Part shown: piece after piece, positions 33,785 through 41,735 of the stretch
Layout of the letters: the number at the start of each line of letters is the position of its first letter
Numbering within the stretch: the first letter of the stretch is position 1
DNA from: DATBLE01 sp963837265
Lineage (GTDB): Bacteria; Actinomycetota; Thermoleophilia; Gaiellales; Gaiellaceae
DNA: 64,000 bases
Reading direction: 5' to 3'
Assembly (NCBI GenBank): GCA_963837265.1
Contig: CAWIMQ010000001.1
Location: 682,001-746,000, forward strand
Position numbers and translations under genes: made by a program
The notes under the pieces: model-generated
Seen by the model: the letters and a program-made list of their open reading frames with translations, nothing else
The model's database searches: none
What the model was told of the DNA's origin: nothing

Positions 33785-34567
33785 ATGGAGACCGAGGTCT
33801 ACACGTACATCGAGAACGGGCGCAGGACGCCGCTGCCGTCGTCGCCGGGCTTCGACCGGTGGCTCGATCCCCAGGCAACCGCGGTGGTGTGCATCGACAT
33901 GCACCGCGGCCACGTCGGCCCGGACGAGGTCCTCACCTGCCCGGCACCCAGGGCGCGGGCGAGGGTCCCGCACCACGACGCCTTCCACCACGCCTGCCGG
34001 GCGCTCGGGATCCCGATCGTCTTCGTGCAGTGCTGGTTCCGCCGCGGCGGCTTCGAGACCGACGGCTCCCGGCGCGACGGCACGCCCTGGGCGCCGTACC
34101 TGATCTACCCGCTGTACCTGCCGGAGAGCCCGCTCTTGCGCGAGCACAGCTGGGAGGGGACGAAGTGGCTCGACCTGATGGTCGAGAACGATCCCGAGCG
34201 GGACTACTACGTCCGCACGAAGAAGCGCTACTCCGCCTTCTACGCGACCGATCTCGAGTTCCTGCTGCGCCAGCTCGGCGTCGAGAACGTCGTCATCACC
34301 GGGACGTACACGGACGCATGCGACCTCTGCACGGCCTTCGACGCTTGCAACCGCGACTTCCGGGTGATCGTGCCCCGAGACGTCGTCGCCGGCTACTCGC
34401 CCGAGATCGAGCACGCGGCGCTCGCGATCATCTCGCTGCACGTGGGGATCGTCACCGACGCGCCGGCGCTGCTGCGGGAATGGTATGCCCGCAAGGGGAT
34501 GGAGCTATCCGAGGCGCTGTGCGACGCGACCGAGATCGGTGAGGCGCTCGAGCTCGCCTCCGCCTGA
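33785..34567 (+). CDS. Isochorismatase-family cysteine hydrolase
   Basis: 260 residues. The catalytic triad is visible: Asp38 in VVCIDMHRGH, Lys147 in RTKKRYSAF and Cys179 in GTYTDACD. The family hydrolyses amides, carbamates or N-carbamoyl compounds (for example RutB, nicotinamidase, N-carbamoylsarcosine amidase). An insertion at residues 85-130 makes it longer than nicotinamidase. ATG 33785 follows CGAGGAGG. A possible promoter, TTGCGG (33729-33734), 17 bases, GAGACT (33752-33757), lies upstream without a class 1 or 2 box. Confidence 0.86.
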   Translation: METEVYTYIENGRRTPLPSSPGFDRWLDPQATAVVCIDMHRGHVGPDEVLTCPAPRARARVPHHDAFHHACRALGIPIVFVQCWFRRGGFETDGSRRDGTPWAPYLIYPLYLPESPLLREHSWEGTKWLDLMVENDPERDYYVRTKKRYSAFYATDLEFLLRQLGVENVVITGTYTDACDLCTAFDACNRDFRVIVPRDVVAGYSPEIEHAALAIISLHVGIVTDAPALLREWYARKGMELSEALCDATEIGEALELASA

Positions 34568-34575
34568 TCCCGGAG

Positions 34576-34635
34576 AAACCCGCGCCACCGAGAGGAGAAG
34601 CCCCGTTGTGCCGATGTTCCGGCGCTCCGTACAGT
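34576..34635 (+). promoter_or_regulatory. Class 1 promoter
   Basis: AAACCC (34576-34581), 24 bases ending GAGAAGCCCCG, -35 TTGTGC (34606-34611), an 18-base spacer and -10 TACAGT (34630-34635). Seven bases later is GTG 34643, so the operon's first gene would be leaderless. Confidence 0.62.
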
Positions 34636-34642
34636 GAAGCAG

Positions 34643-36154
34643 GTGAGCGGCGACCTCCTCGTCCGCGGCGGCGACGTGCTCGGGGCAGACGGGTCGCTCC
34701 GGCGGACCGACGTCGTCGTCCGCGGCGGCGTGATCGCCGAGGTGAGCGCGGCACCCACCGAGGCCGACCTGCCCGAGGTCGATGCCTCGGGCTCGATCGT
34801 CGTCCCGGGGCTCGTCAACGCGCACATGCACTCGGGAGAGAACTTCAACCCCGGCCGCTACGAGAACCTCCCGCTCGATCTCTGGTTCGTCCACTCCCAC
34901 CAGGTGACCCGCACCGAGCCGCCGCCGCGGGAGGAGATCTACGTCCGGACGATGATCGGCGCGATGCTGATGCTGCGCAGCGGGACGACGTGCGCCGTGG
35001 ACTTCGTCTACGAGGCGCCCGAGATCACCCTGGAGACGCTGGAGCCGGTCGTCCAGGCCTACCGGGACGCGGGGCTGCGGGCGACGGTACTGCTCGGCGT
35101 GGCCGACAAGCCGTTCCTCGACTCGCTCCCTCTCGACGACGCCGAGCGCGAAGGCGCGCCGCCCGAGGCCCCCGCGCCGACGCTCGCGCGGATCCTCGAG
35201 GTCGCCGAGGGCGCGATCGAGCGCTGGCACGACCCGGACGGGACGATCCAGATCGGGATCGCGCCCTCGGCGCCGCAGCGCTGCACGGACGAGCTGCTCG
35301 AGGCCACGTGGCGGCTGGCGGAGGAGCGCGACGTCGTCTGGCACACGCACGTGCTCGAGACGAAGACCCAGCGGCACACGGCCGAGCGCTGGCACGGCCG
35401 CTCCTTCGTCGAGGTGCTCGCCGAGCGCGGCTACGCCGGCCGCCGGGCCGCGTTCGTGCACGCGGTCTGGCTGACCGACGAGGACATCCGGCTCTTCCGG
35501 GACACGGACACGACGATGATCCACTGCCTGCTCAGCAACCTGCGGCTCGGCGACGGGATCGCGCGGCTGCCCGCGCTGCGGCGCGCCGGCGTACGCGTCG
35601 CGCTCGGAACCGACGGCCGCGGCTGCGACGAGACCCTCGACATGCTCGAGCTGGCGAAGACGACCGCGCTCGTGCACAAGGCTCGCGGCGAGAGCTACCG
35701 CGACTGGCCGACGGCGGGCGACGTGCTCGCGATGACGACGCGCGACGCCAGCATCTGCACCGGCCACGGCGAGCGGCTCGGCAGGGTCGAGCCGGGAGCG
35801 CACGGCGATCTCGTCCTGCTGCGCCGCGGCTCGCTCCCGTTCACGCCGCTCATCGACCCGGTTCGCCAGCTCGTCTACGGCGCGCCCGGCCACGAGGTCG
35901 AGACGGTGGTCGTCGGTGGCGAGGTCGTGGTCGCCGGCGGCCGGCTCGTCGGCGTCGACGAGGAACGGATGCTCGAGCTCGCGCGCACGTACGCGGCGCC
36001 GCCGCCCGACCCCGACGATCCCGGGACCGAGGCGCTGATGCGGCTCCAGGAGATCGTCGGCGGCGTCTACGAGCGGGCCGAGCACGCCGAGCTCGGGCTC
36101 GACTCGTACATCGGGAGCGGGCTGACCGAGGCCGCCGGGGAGACGCTCCTATGA
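34643..36154 (+). CDS. Amidohydrolase, chlorohydrolase/deaminase type
   Basis: 503 residues. VVPGLVNAHMHSGEN holds the metal pair His61/His63; WHTHVLETKTQRH, AFVHAVWLTDEDI and VALGTDGRGCDE give the later ligands and catalytic Asp; GRVEPGAHGDLVLLRRGS is the return strand. It is more distant from the pair at 11626 and 17066. GTG 34643 lies seven bases after TACAGT; the in-frame GTG at 34634 overlaps that box and lacks a ribosome site. Its stop overlaps the Mo-hydroxylase ATG, so hydroxylation and deamination or dehalogenation are probably sequential on one substrate. Confidence 0.85.
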   Translation: MSGDLLVRGGDVLGADGSLRRTDVVVRGGVIAEVSAAPTEADLPEVDASGSIVVPGLVNAHMHSGENFNPGRYENLPLDLWFVHSHQVTRTEPPPREEIYVRTMIGAMLMLRSGTTCAVDFVYEAPEITLETLEPVVQAYRDAGLRATVLLGVADKPFLDSLPLDDAEREGAPPEAPAPTLARILEVAEGAIERWHDPDGTIQIGIAPSAPQRCTDELLEATWRLAEERDVVWHTHVLETKTQRHTAERWHGRSFVEVLAERGYAGRRAAFVHAVWLTDEDIRLFRDTDTTMIHCLLSNLRLGDGIARLPALRRAGVRVALGTDGRGCDETLDMLELAKTTALVHKARGESYRDWPTAGDVLAMTTRDASICTGHGERLGRVEPGAHGDLVLLRRGSLPFTPLIDPVRQLVYGAPGHEVETVVVGGEVVVAGGRLVGVDEERMLELARTYAAPPPDPDDPGTEALMRLQEIVGGVYERAEHAELGLDSYIGSGLTEAAGETLL

Positions 36155-38508
36155 TCTCGGTCGTGGGCGAGGCCCTCACCGTCGACGAGACCGAGCCCTC
36201 AGCGGGCGTGATCGGCGCGAGTCTGCCGCGCAAGGAGGACGGCCCGCTCCTCACCGGTGAGGCGCGGTTCGCCGACGACCTCAGGCGGACCGGCGCGTTG
36301 CACGCGTGCGTCGTCCGCTCTTCTCTCGCCCACGCCCGGATCGTCGCCGTCGCGGTCGACGAGGCGCTCGCGGCGCCGGGCGTCGTCGACGTCGTCACCG
36401 GGGCCGACGTGCCGGACGTGCGAATCCCGATGCGGCTCTATCCGCTCGAGGGCATGGAGCGCTTCCTCCAGCCGCCGCTCGCCCGGGGAAAGGTGCGCTA
36501 CGTCGGCGAGCCCGTGGCCGTCGTCCTGGCCGACTCGCGCTACTCCGCGGAGGACGCGGCAGAGCTCGTCGCGGTCGACTACGAGCCGCTCGAGCCGGTG
36601 CTGGCGGGCGACCTCGCGCTCGCAGAGGGAGCGCCGATCCTGCACGAGGAGGCGGGCAGCAACCTCGCCGCCTCGTTCACGGTCGAGCACGGCGAGGTGG
36701 ACGCGCTGTTCGCCTCTGCGCACCTCGTCGTCGAGGAACGGGTCGAATGCCACCGCCACGCCGCCGTGCCGCTCGAGACCCGGGGCCTCGTCGCCGAATG
36801 GGACGAGGGGCGCGGAGGGCTGACGGTCTGGGGCGCGGCGAAGGTCGTCCACGTCAACCGGCGCATCCTCGCCGGCATGCTCGGGCTTTCGCTCGAGCGC
36901 CTGCGGCTGGTCGAGCTGCACGTCGGCGGCGGCTTCGGCGCGCGCGGCGAGGTCTACCCGGAGGACTTCCTGATCCCGTTCTGCGCCATGCGGCTCGGCA
37001 GGCCCGTCGCGTGGTCGGAGGACCGCGGCGAGCACCTGCACGCGACGAACCACTCCCGCGAGCAGATCCACGAGCTCGCGATGGCGCTCGACGCGGAGGG
37101 CCGCTTTCTCGCCCTGCGTGACCGGCTGACGAACAACACGGGCGCGTACGTCCGGACGCACGGCACGACCGTCCCGTCGATGTCCGCCGGGCTGCTGCCG
37201 GGACCGTACGCGTGGGCCGGCTACCGCTGCGAGGTGCGGCACGTCGTCACCAACAAGACTCCGGCCGGGACGTACCGGTCGCCTGGGCGCTACGAGGCGA
37301 ACTTCGCGCGGGAGCGTCTGATCGACGTCGCCGCGCACGGGCTCGGGCGCGACCCGCTCGACCTGCGCCGGCAGAACCTCGTGGCGGCCGGCCAGATTCC
37401 CTACGCGAACGGCTCGCACGTCGGTGGGCGGCCGGTCGTGTACGAGAGCGGCGACTTCGGCCTGCTCGTCGACAAGGCGGCCGACCGGTTCGGCTACGAG
37501 ACGATGAGGGCCTGGCGTCGTGAGGAGCCGGGGCATCCGTCGCTTCGCCGCGGGCTCGGCCTCGCGCTGTTCATAGAGAAGAGCGGGATCGGCAAGTGGG
37601 ACTACGCCCGCGTCGAGGTCGGCAGCGACGGGAAGCCCGTCGTCTACGCGGGCGCGGCGTCCGTCGGCCAGGGCGTCGAGACGGCGCTCGCGCAGGTCTG
37701 CGCCGAGCACCTCGGCGTCGACTTCGCCAGCCTCCGCGTCGTGCACGGCGACACCGCCTCCGTTCCCGAGGGCATGGGCGCCTTCGGCAGCCGCACCTCG
37801 ATGCTGACCGGCAGCGCCGTGATGAAGGCCTCGGCCGCGCTCCGGGCCCGCCTGCTGGAGCTGGCCGGCGAGGAGCTGGAGATCGCGGCCGAGGACCTGA
37901 CGCTCGAGGGCGACCGAGTCCACGCGCGGGGCTCGCCGAGCCGCGCGATCACGCTCGCGGAGCTCGCCGAGGCCGCCAGGCCGGAGCGGGCGCTTGCCCG
38001 CGGGCTCGAGCCCCGCCTCGAGGAGGAGGCGTACTTCTACTGCGAGGACATGAGCTTCCCGTACGGCCTGCACCTCGCTGCCGTCGAGGTCGACGTCGAG
38101 ACCGGCGCCGTCCGCATCGACCGTTACGCCGTCGCCTACGACATCGGCCGGGCGATCAACCCGATCCTCGTCGAGGGGCAGATCGTCGGCGGAGCCGCGC
38201 AGGGGATCGGCGGGGCGCTGCTCGAGGAGCTCGCCTACGACGAGGGCGGCCAGCTCGCCAGCGGGTCGTTCATGGACTACCTGATCCCGACCGCGGGCGA
38301 GGTGCCGACGGTCGAGGTGCTCGTCACCGAGGACGCCCCGACGCCGCTCAACCCGCTCGGGGCGAAGGGCGCCGGCGAGGGTGGGACGGCGGCCGTGGGC
38401 GCCGCGCTCGCGAACGCGGTCTCCGACGCTCTCGGCGCCGAGGCGACGAGGCTGCCGCTGACCCCGGAGTACGTCCGCGAGCTGGCCGCGAAAGGAGAGC
38501 GAATATGA
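36151..38508 (+). CDS. Molybdenum hydroxylase large subunit (xanthine dehydrogenase/CoxL family)
   Basis: 785 residues. SLPRKEDGPLLTGEARFADDL opens the protein; HVGGGFGARGEVYPED is the first Mo-cofactor motif, GTYRSPGR replaces the AYXCSFR (CO dehydrogenase) or AYRGAGR (form II) loop, SVGQGVETALAQV and the catalytic Glu in AKGAGEGGT follow. The loop rules out a CO dehydrogenase. It is followed by FAD and 2Fe-2S subunits with ATGA/GTGA overlaps, the only complete L-M-S set in the window. Probable reaction: water-derived hydroxylation of an N-heterocycle. Confidence 0.9.
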   Translation: MISVVGEALTVDETEPSAGVIGASLPRKEDGPLLTGEARFADDLRRTGALHACVVRSSLAHARIVAVAVDEALAAPGVVDVVTGADVPDVRIPMRLYPLEGMERFLQPPLARGKVRYVGEPVAVVLADSRYSAEDAAELVAVDYEPLEPVLAGDLALAEGAPILHEEAGSNLAASFTVEHGEVDALFASAHLVVEERVECHRHAAVPLETRGLVAEWDEGRGGLTVWGAAKVVHVNRRILAGMLGLSLERLRLVELHVGGGFGARGEVYPEDFLIPFCAMRLGRPVAWSEDRGEHLHATNHSREQIHELAMALDAEGRFLALRDRLTNNTGAYVRTHGTTVPSMSAGLLPGPYAWAGYRCEVRHVVTNKTPAGTYRSPGRYEANFARERLIDVAAHGLGRDPLDLRRQNLVAAGQIPYANGSHVGGRPVVYESGDFGLLVDKAADRFGYETMRAWRREEPGHPSLRRGLGLALFIEKSGIGKWDYARVEVGSDGKPVVYAGAASVGQGVETALAQVCAEHLGVDFASLRVVHGDTASVPEGMGAFGSRTSMLTGSAVMKASAALRARLLELAGEELEIAAEDLTLEGDRVHARGSPSRAITLAELAEAARPERALARGLEPRLEEEAYFYCEDMSFPYGLHLAAVEVDVETGAVRIDRYAVAYDIGRAINPILVEGQIVGGAAQGIGGALLEELAYDEGGQLASGSFMDYLIPTAGEVPTVEVLVTEDAPTPLNPLGAKGAGEGGTAAVGAALANAVSDALGAEATRLPLTPEYVRELAAKGERI

Positions 38509-39383
38509 AGCCACCCCCGTTCGAGTACGACGACCCGGGCTCGCTCGACGAGGCGCTCTCGCTGCTCGCCGAGCACGGCGACGGCGCGAAGGTGCTCGCC
38601 GGCGGGCAGAGCCTCGTGCCGCTGCTCAACTTCCGGCTCGCCCGCCCCGACCGGCTGGTCGACGTGAACGGCGTCACCGAGCTCGACTACATCCGGCTCG
38701 AGAACGGGACGTTGCGGATCGGCGCGATCACCCGCCACTCGGCCCTGGAGCGCTCGGCGGAGGTCGCCGAGCGGGTACCGCTGCTGACCGAGGCCGTGCG
38801 CCTGGTCGGGCACGTGCAGATCCGCAACCGGGGCACGGTCGGCGGGTCGGTCGCCCATGCCGATCCGGCCGCCGAGCTGCCGGTCGCCTTCGCGGCGCTC
38901 GGGGCGCGCTTCCACGCCCGTTCGCGCGGCGGCGAGCGGTCGTTCTCGGCCGAGGAGCTGTTCCGGACGCACCTGACGACGGCGCTCGAGCCCGACGAGC
39001 TGCTGACCGGAATCGAGGTGCCGGTGCCTGCGCCGGGGACGGGTTTCGCCTTCTCCGAGTTCGCCCGGCGCCACGGCGACTTTGCCCTCGGGGGGGCGGC
39101 CGTCCTCGTCCGGCTGGACGGGGACGGCTGCTGCCAGGAGGCGGCGATCGGCCTGCTCGCGGCGGCGCCGACGCCGCTGCGCGCGCCCGACGCCGAGGAG
39201 TGGCTCCTCGGCCGCGCCCTGGACGACGCGGCCGCGCGCGAGGCGGCGTCGCGCGCGGTCTCGGCAATCAGCCCGACCGGCGACATCCACGGGAGCGGCG
39301 ACTACCGGCGCGGCCTGATCGAGGTGATGGTGCGGCGCGCGCTCATGCGCGCCGCGGAGCGCACGAGGGAGGGAGCGGCGTGA
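38505..39383 (+). CDS. Molybdenum hydroxylase FAD-binding medium subunit
   Basis: 292 residues. FAD-contact motifs AGGQSLVPLLNFRLARPDRLVDVN and TVGGSVAHADPAAELP are intact, and the C-terminal CO-dehydrogenase flavoprotein domain follows (ISPTGDIHGSGDYRRGLIEVM). ATG 38505 has AAAGGAG upstream and overlaps the large-subunit stop. Confidence 0.92.
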   Translation: MKPPPFEYDDPGSLDEALSLLAEHGDGAKVLAGGQSLVPLLNFRLARPDRLVDVNGVTELDYIRLENGTLRIGAITRHSALERSAEVAERVPLLTEAVRLVGHVQIRNRGTVGGSVAHADPAAELPVAFAALGARFHARSRGGERSFSAEELFRTHLTTALEPDELLTGIEVPVPAPGTGFAFSEFARRHGDFALGGAAVLVRLDGDGCCQEAAIGLLAAAPTPLRAPDAEEWLLGRALDDAAAREAASRAVSAISPTGDIHGSGDYRRGLIEVMVRRALMRAAERTREGAA

Positions 39384-39889
39384 AGCCGAGAACGGTATCC
39401 ATCGACATCAACGGCACGGCGTACGAGCGGACGATCGAGCCGCGCCTCCTGCTCTCGGACTTCATCCGCCACGAGGCGAGGCTGACGGGCACGCACGTCG
39501 GCTGCGAGCACGGCGTCTGCGGCGCCTGCACGGTGCAGCTCGACGGGGAGCCGGTGCGCTCGTGCCTGCTGCTCGCCGTCCAGGTGCAGGGCCACTCGCT
39601 GCGCACGGTCGAGGCCCTCGCCGGCCCCGGCGGCGAGCTGAACCTCCTCCAGCAGGCGTTCCACGAGTCGCACGCGCTCCAGTGCGGCTTCTGCACGCCC
39701 GGCTTCCTGATGACCCTGGAGCCCTTCGTCGAGAACGTCGACCCGGCGACTCTCGACGACCGCGTGATCCGCGAGGCGCTTGCCGGCAACCTCTGCCGCT
39801 GCACCGGCTACCAGAACATCGTCAAGGCCGTGAGGCTCGCCGTCGAGCGGCGCCACGGCGTGGCCGTCCCAACGACAACGGAGGCGTAG
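39380..39889 (+). CDS. Molybdenum hydroxylase 2Fe-2S small subunit
   Basis: 169 residues with two 2Fe-2S clusters: Cys42, 47, 50 and 62 (plant-ferredoxin-like) and Cys102, 105, 139 and 141 (CGFCTPG and CRCTGYQNI). All eight ligands are present. It relays electrons from the Mo site to FAD. GTG 39380 overlaps the medium-subunit stop as GTGA. As no other small subunit is in the window, it may also serve the large subunits at 1, 41732 and 62859 (inference). Confidence 0.93.
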   Translation: MKPRTVSIDINGTAYERTIEPRLLLSDFIRHEARLTGTHVGCEHGVCGACTVQLDGEPVRSCLLLAVQVQGHSLRTVEALAGPGGELNLLQQAFHESHALQCGFCTPGFLMTLEPFVENVDPATLDDRVIREALAGNLCRCTGYQNIVKAVRLAVERRHGVAVPTTTEA

Positions 39890-40645
39890 ATGCGAGCCGT
39901 CGACCTCACCCACCCGTTCACGGTGCACACCCCCGGCTGGGTCGGCTACCCCTCGCCGAAGCTCTCGTACTTCCAGCGCCTGAACACGCAGGGGATCGTG
40001 TCGCAGCTGCTCGAGCTGCCCCTGCACTCCGGCACGCACTACGACTCGGAGATGCACATCGTCTCGGGCGGAAAGGACGTCGGCTCGATCCCGATCGACC
40101 GCCTGTTCCGAGAGGGGGTGATCGTGGACATCTCCGACGAGATGCACGACTGGGCCGTGATCAAGCCGCACCACATCACCGACCGGATGGAGGTGCGGAC
40201 GGGCGACATCCTCGTCTACCACACGGGCTACCACCGCTACTTCAACGGAGCTGCCGAGGAGGACGAGGAGCGCTACTTCCTGCGCCATCCGGGCGGCGAC
40301 CGCGAGCTCGCCGAGTGGATCGCCGAGATGCAGTTCGCGTGGACAGGGTTCGACTGCGCCTCGGGGGACAACCCGCTGAACACCTCGATCCGCACGAAGT
40401 GGCGGCCGGAGATCGCGGGCCAGTTCCAGGCGCAGACGGGCATCGACCCGGACGAGCTGTTCCCGGTCGACGACCTCTTCGTCATGCACAAGGTGCCGTT
40501 CCGGGCCGGCGTCTGCCACATCGAGAACATCGGCGGCGACATCGAGCAGGTGCTGAACCGGCGCTGCCTGATCGGCGCCTTCCCGATCCCGATCGTCGGC
40601 GGCGAGGCCTCGCCGTGCCGGGTCGTCGCGTTCGTGGAGGACTGA
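39890..40645 (+). CDS. Cyclase family protein (metal-dependent hydrolase)
   Basis: 251 residues. RAVDLTHPFTVHTPGWVGYPSPKLSYFQR and the metal site LHSGTHYDSEMH match the family, with FDCASGDNPLN in place of the usual GTD segment and AFPIPIVGGEASPCRVVAFV at the end. ATG 39890 starts immediately after the small-subunit stop, with ACGGAGG upstream. In this position it could hydrolyse the amide made when a hydroxylated N-heterocycle tautomerises (inference). Confidence 0.85.
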   Translation: MRAVDLTHPFTVHTPGWVGYPSPKLSYFQRLNTQGIVSQLLELPLHSGTHYDSEMHIVSGGKDVGSIPIDRLFREGVIVDISDEMHDWAVIKPHHITDRMEVRTGDILVYHTGYHRYFNGAAEEDEERYFLRHPGGDRELAEWIAEMQFAWTGFDCASGDNPLNTSIRTKWRPEIAGQFQAQTGIDPDELFPVDDLFVMHKVPFRAGVCHIENIGGDIEQVLNRRCLIGAFPIPIVGGEASPCRVVAFVED

Positions 40646-40995
40646 TGGCCCGGTCGCGGCTGGGCACATTCGAGGGGCTGCCCGTCAGCGAGCCCTTCGT
40701 GGGCCTGCGCCGCCGGACGTTCGACGCGGCGGGCTCGACGGTGAACGAGTACTCGTTCGAGCCGGGGGCGAGCTTCCCGATCCACCGGCACCCCGAGGAG
40801 CAGGTGACGCTGATCCTCGAGGGCTCGGTCGAGCTCACGGCGGAGGGCGCGACGACGCAGCTCGGGCCGGGCAGCTGGTCGATCGTCGACGGCGACGTCG
40901 AGCACGGGATCACGGCCGGCCCCGACGGCGCGCGCATCGTCGCGATCGTCACCCCTCGCCGCGCGCGGCCCGACGCCTACTCGGTGGTCTCGTGA
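40645..40995 (+). CDS. Cupin-domain protein
   Basis: 116 residues, a minimal single cupin. Motif 1 is SFEPGASFPIHRHPEEQVTLILEG and motif 2 is WSIVDGDVEHGITAG, with one histidine in motif 2. Start overlaps the cyclase stop by one base and its stop overlaps the bicupin GTG, so it is embedded in the Mo-hydroxylase operon. Function unknown. Confidence 0.8.
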   Translation: MARSRLGTFEGLPVSEPFVGLRRRTFDAAGSTVNEYSFEPGASFPIHRHPEEQVTLILEGSVELTAEGATTQLGPGSWSIVDGDVEHGITAGPDGARIVAIVTPRRARPDAYSVVS

Positions 40996-41735
40996 GCAGG
41001 GCCCCGGCCGTCGCCGTGCTCCGCGAGGAGGTCCCGCTCGACATCGTGGAGGAGGGCGGCGGGGCGGGAGCGGTGGTCTGGCCCGGCATGGGATCGCAGT
41101 CGCGGACGATGCACCGGATCGAGCTCGATACAGGCGGCTCGACCCGGCTGCTCCGGCACGAGAGCGAGGCGGTCTACTTCGTCGCCGAGGGGAGCGGCCG
41201 GGTCGCCGGGCTGCCGGTTCGCAGTCACCACATGGTCTACGTGCCGCGCCGCTCCGCCTACCGCTTCGAGGCAGACGAGCCGATGCTGATCTGGGGCGGC
41301 CCCTGCCCGCCCGACCCCGCGCTCTACGGTGAGGGCGGCGAGCCGCTGAGCGCCGAAGGCAAGCCGCCGCGCCTCTTCGACGCCGACGTCGAAGGTGTGC
41401 CGCTGCCCGTGATCGGCAAGCAGGTGCGGCTCGTCGTCTGGCCCGGAGTCGGCGCCGAGGTCGCGACGATGAACTTCGCGATCCTCGAGCCGGGGGAGCG
41501 GAACACGCCCCACGCCCACGCCGCTTCCGACGACGTGATCGCGATCCTCGAGGGGGAGGGCTCGATCGACAACCTCGACACCGGCGAGACGCACGCCTTC
41601 TCGGCGGGAGACGTCGTCTTCGTGCGCGCCGGAGTCCGACACATGGTCAAATGCGACCGCGGCGTGCCCATCGTGTCGGTCGGCGGGCCGTGTCCGCCGG
41701 ACCGCGACATGCTGCGCGCCCTCGGCCTGCTGTGA
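40992..41735 (+). CDS. Bicupin of the WPGMG...GGPCPP type
   Basis: 247 residues made of two similar cupin halves. Each half begins VVWPG(M/V)G and ends in a GGPCPPD motif (residues about 98-104 and 234-240). The C-terminal half keeps TPHAHAASDDVIAILEGEG and VRAGVRHMV as metal motifs; the N-terminal half has lost most of them (RLLRHESEAVYFVAEGSG), so one half may be structural. It is the duplicated relative of the single-domain cupin at 16686. Resembles (S)-ureidoglycine aminohydrolase-like bicupins in architecture only. Confidence 0.8.
   Translation: MSRAPAVAVLREEVPLDIVEEGGGAGAVVWPGMGSQSRTMHRIELDTGGSTRLLRHESEAVYFVAEGSGRVAGLPVRSHHMVYVPRRSAYRFEADEPMLIWGGPCPPDPALYGEGGEPLSAEGKPPRLFDADVEGVPLPVIGKQVRLVVWPGVGAEVATMNFAILEPGERNTPHAHAASDDVIAILEGEGSIDNLDTGETHAFSAGDVVFVRAGVRHMVKCDRGVPIVSVGGPCPPDRDMLRALGLL

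Noticed and set aside
36151..39889. Naming the L-M-S cluster as carbon monoxide dehydrogenase (coxLMS)
   Set aside because: The large subunit lacks the AYXCSFR loop of true CO dehydrogenases; gene order alone is shared by the whole family.
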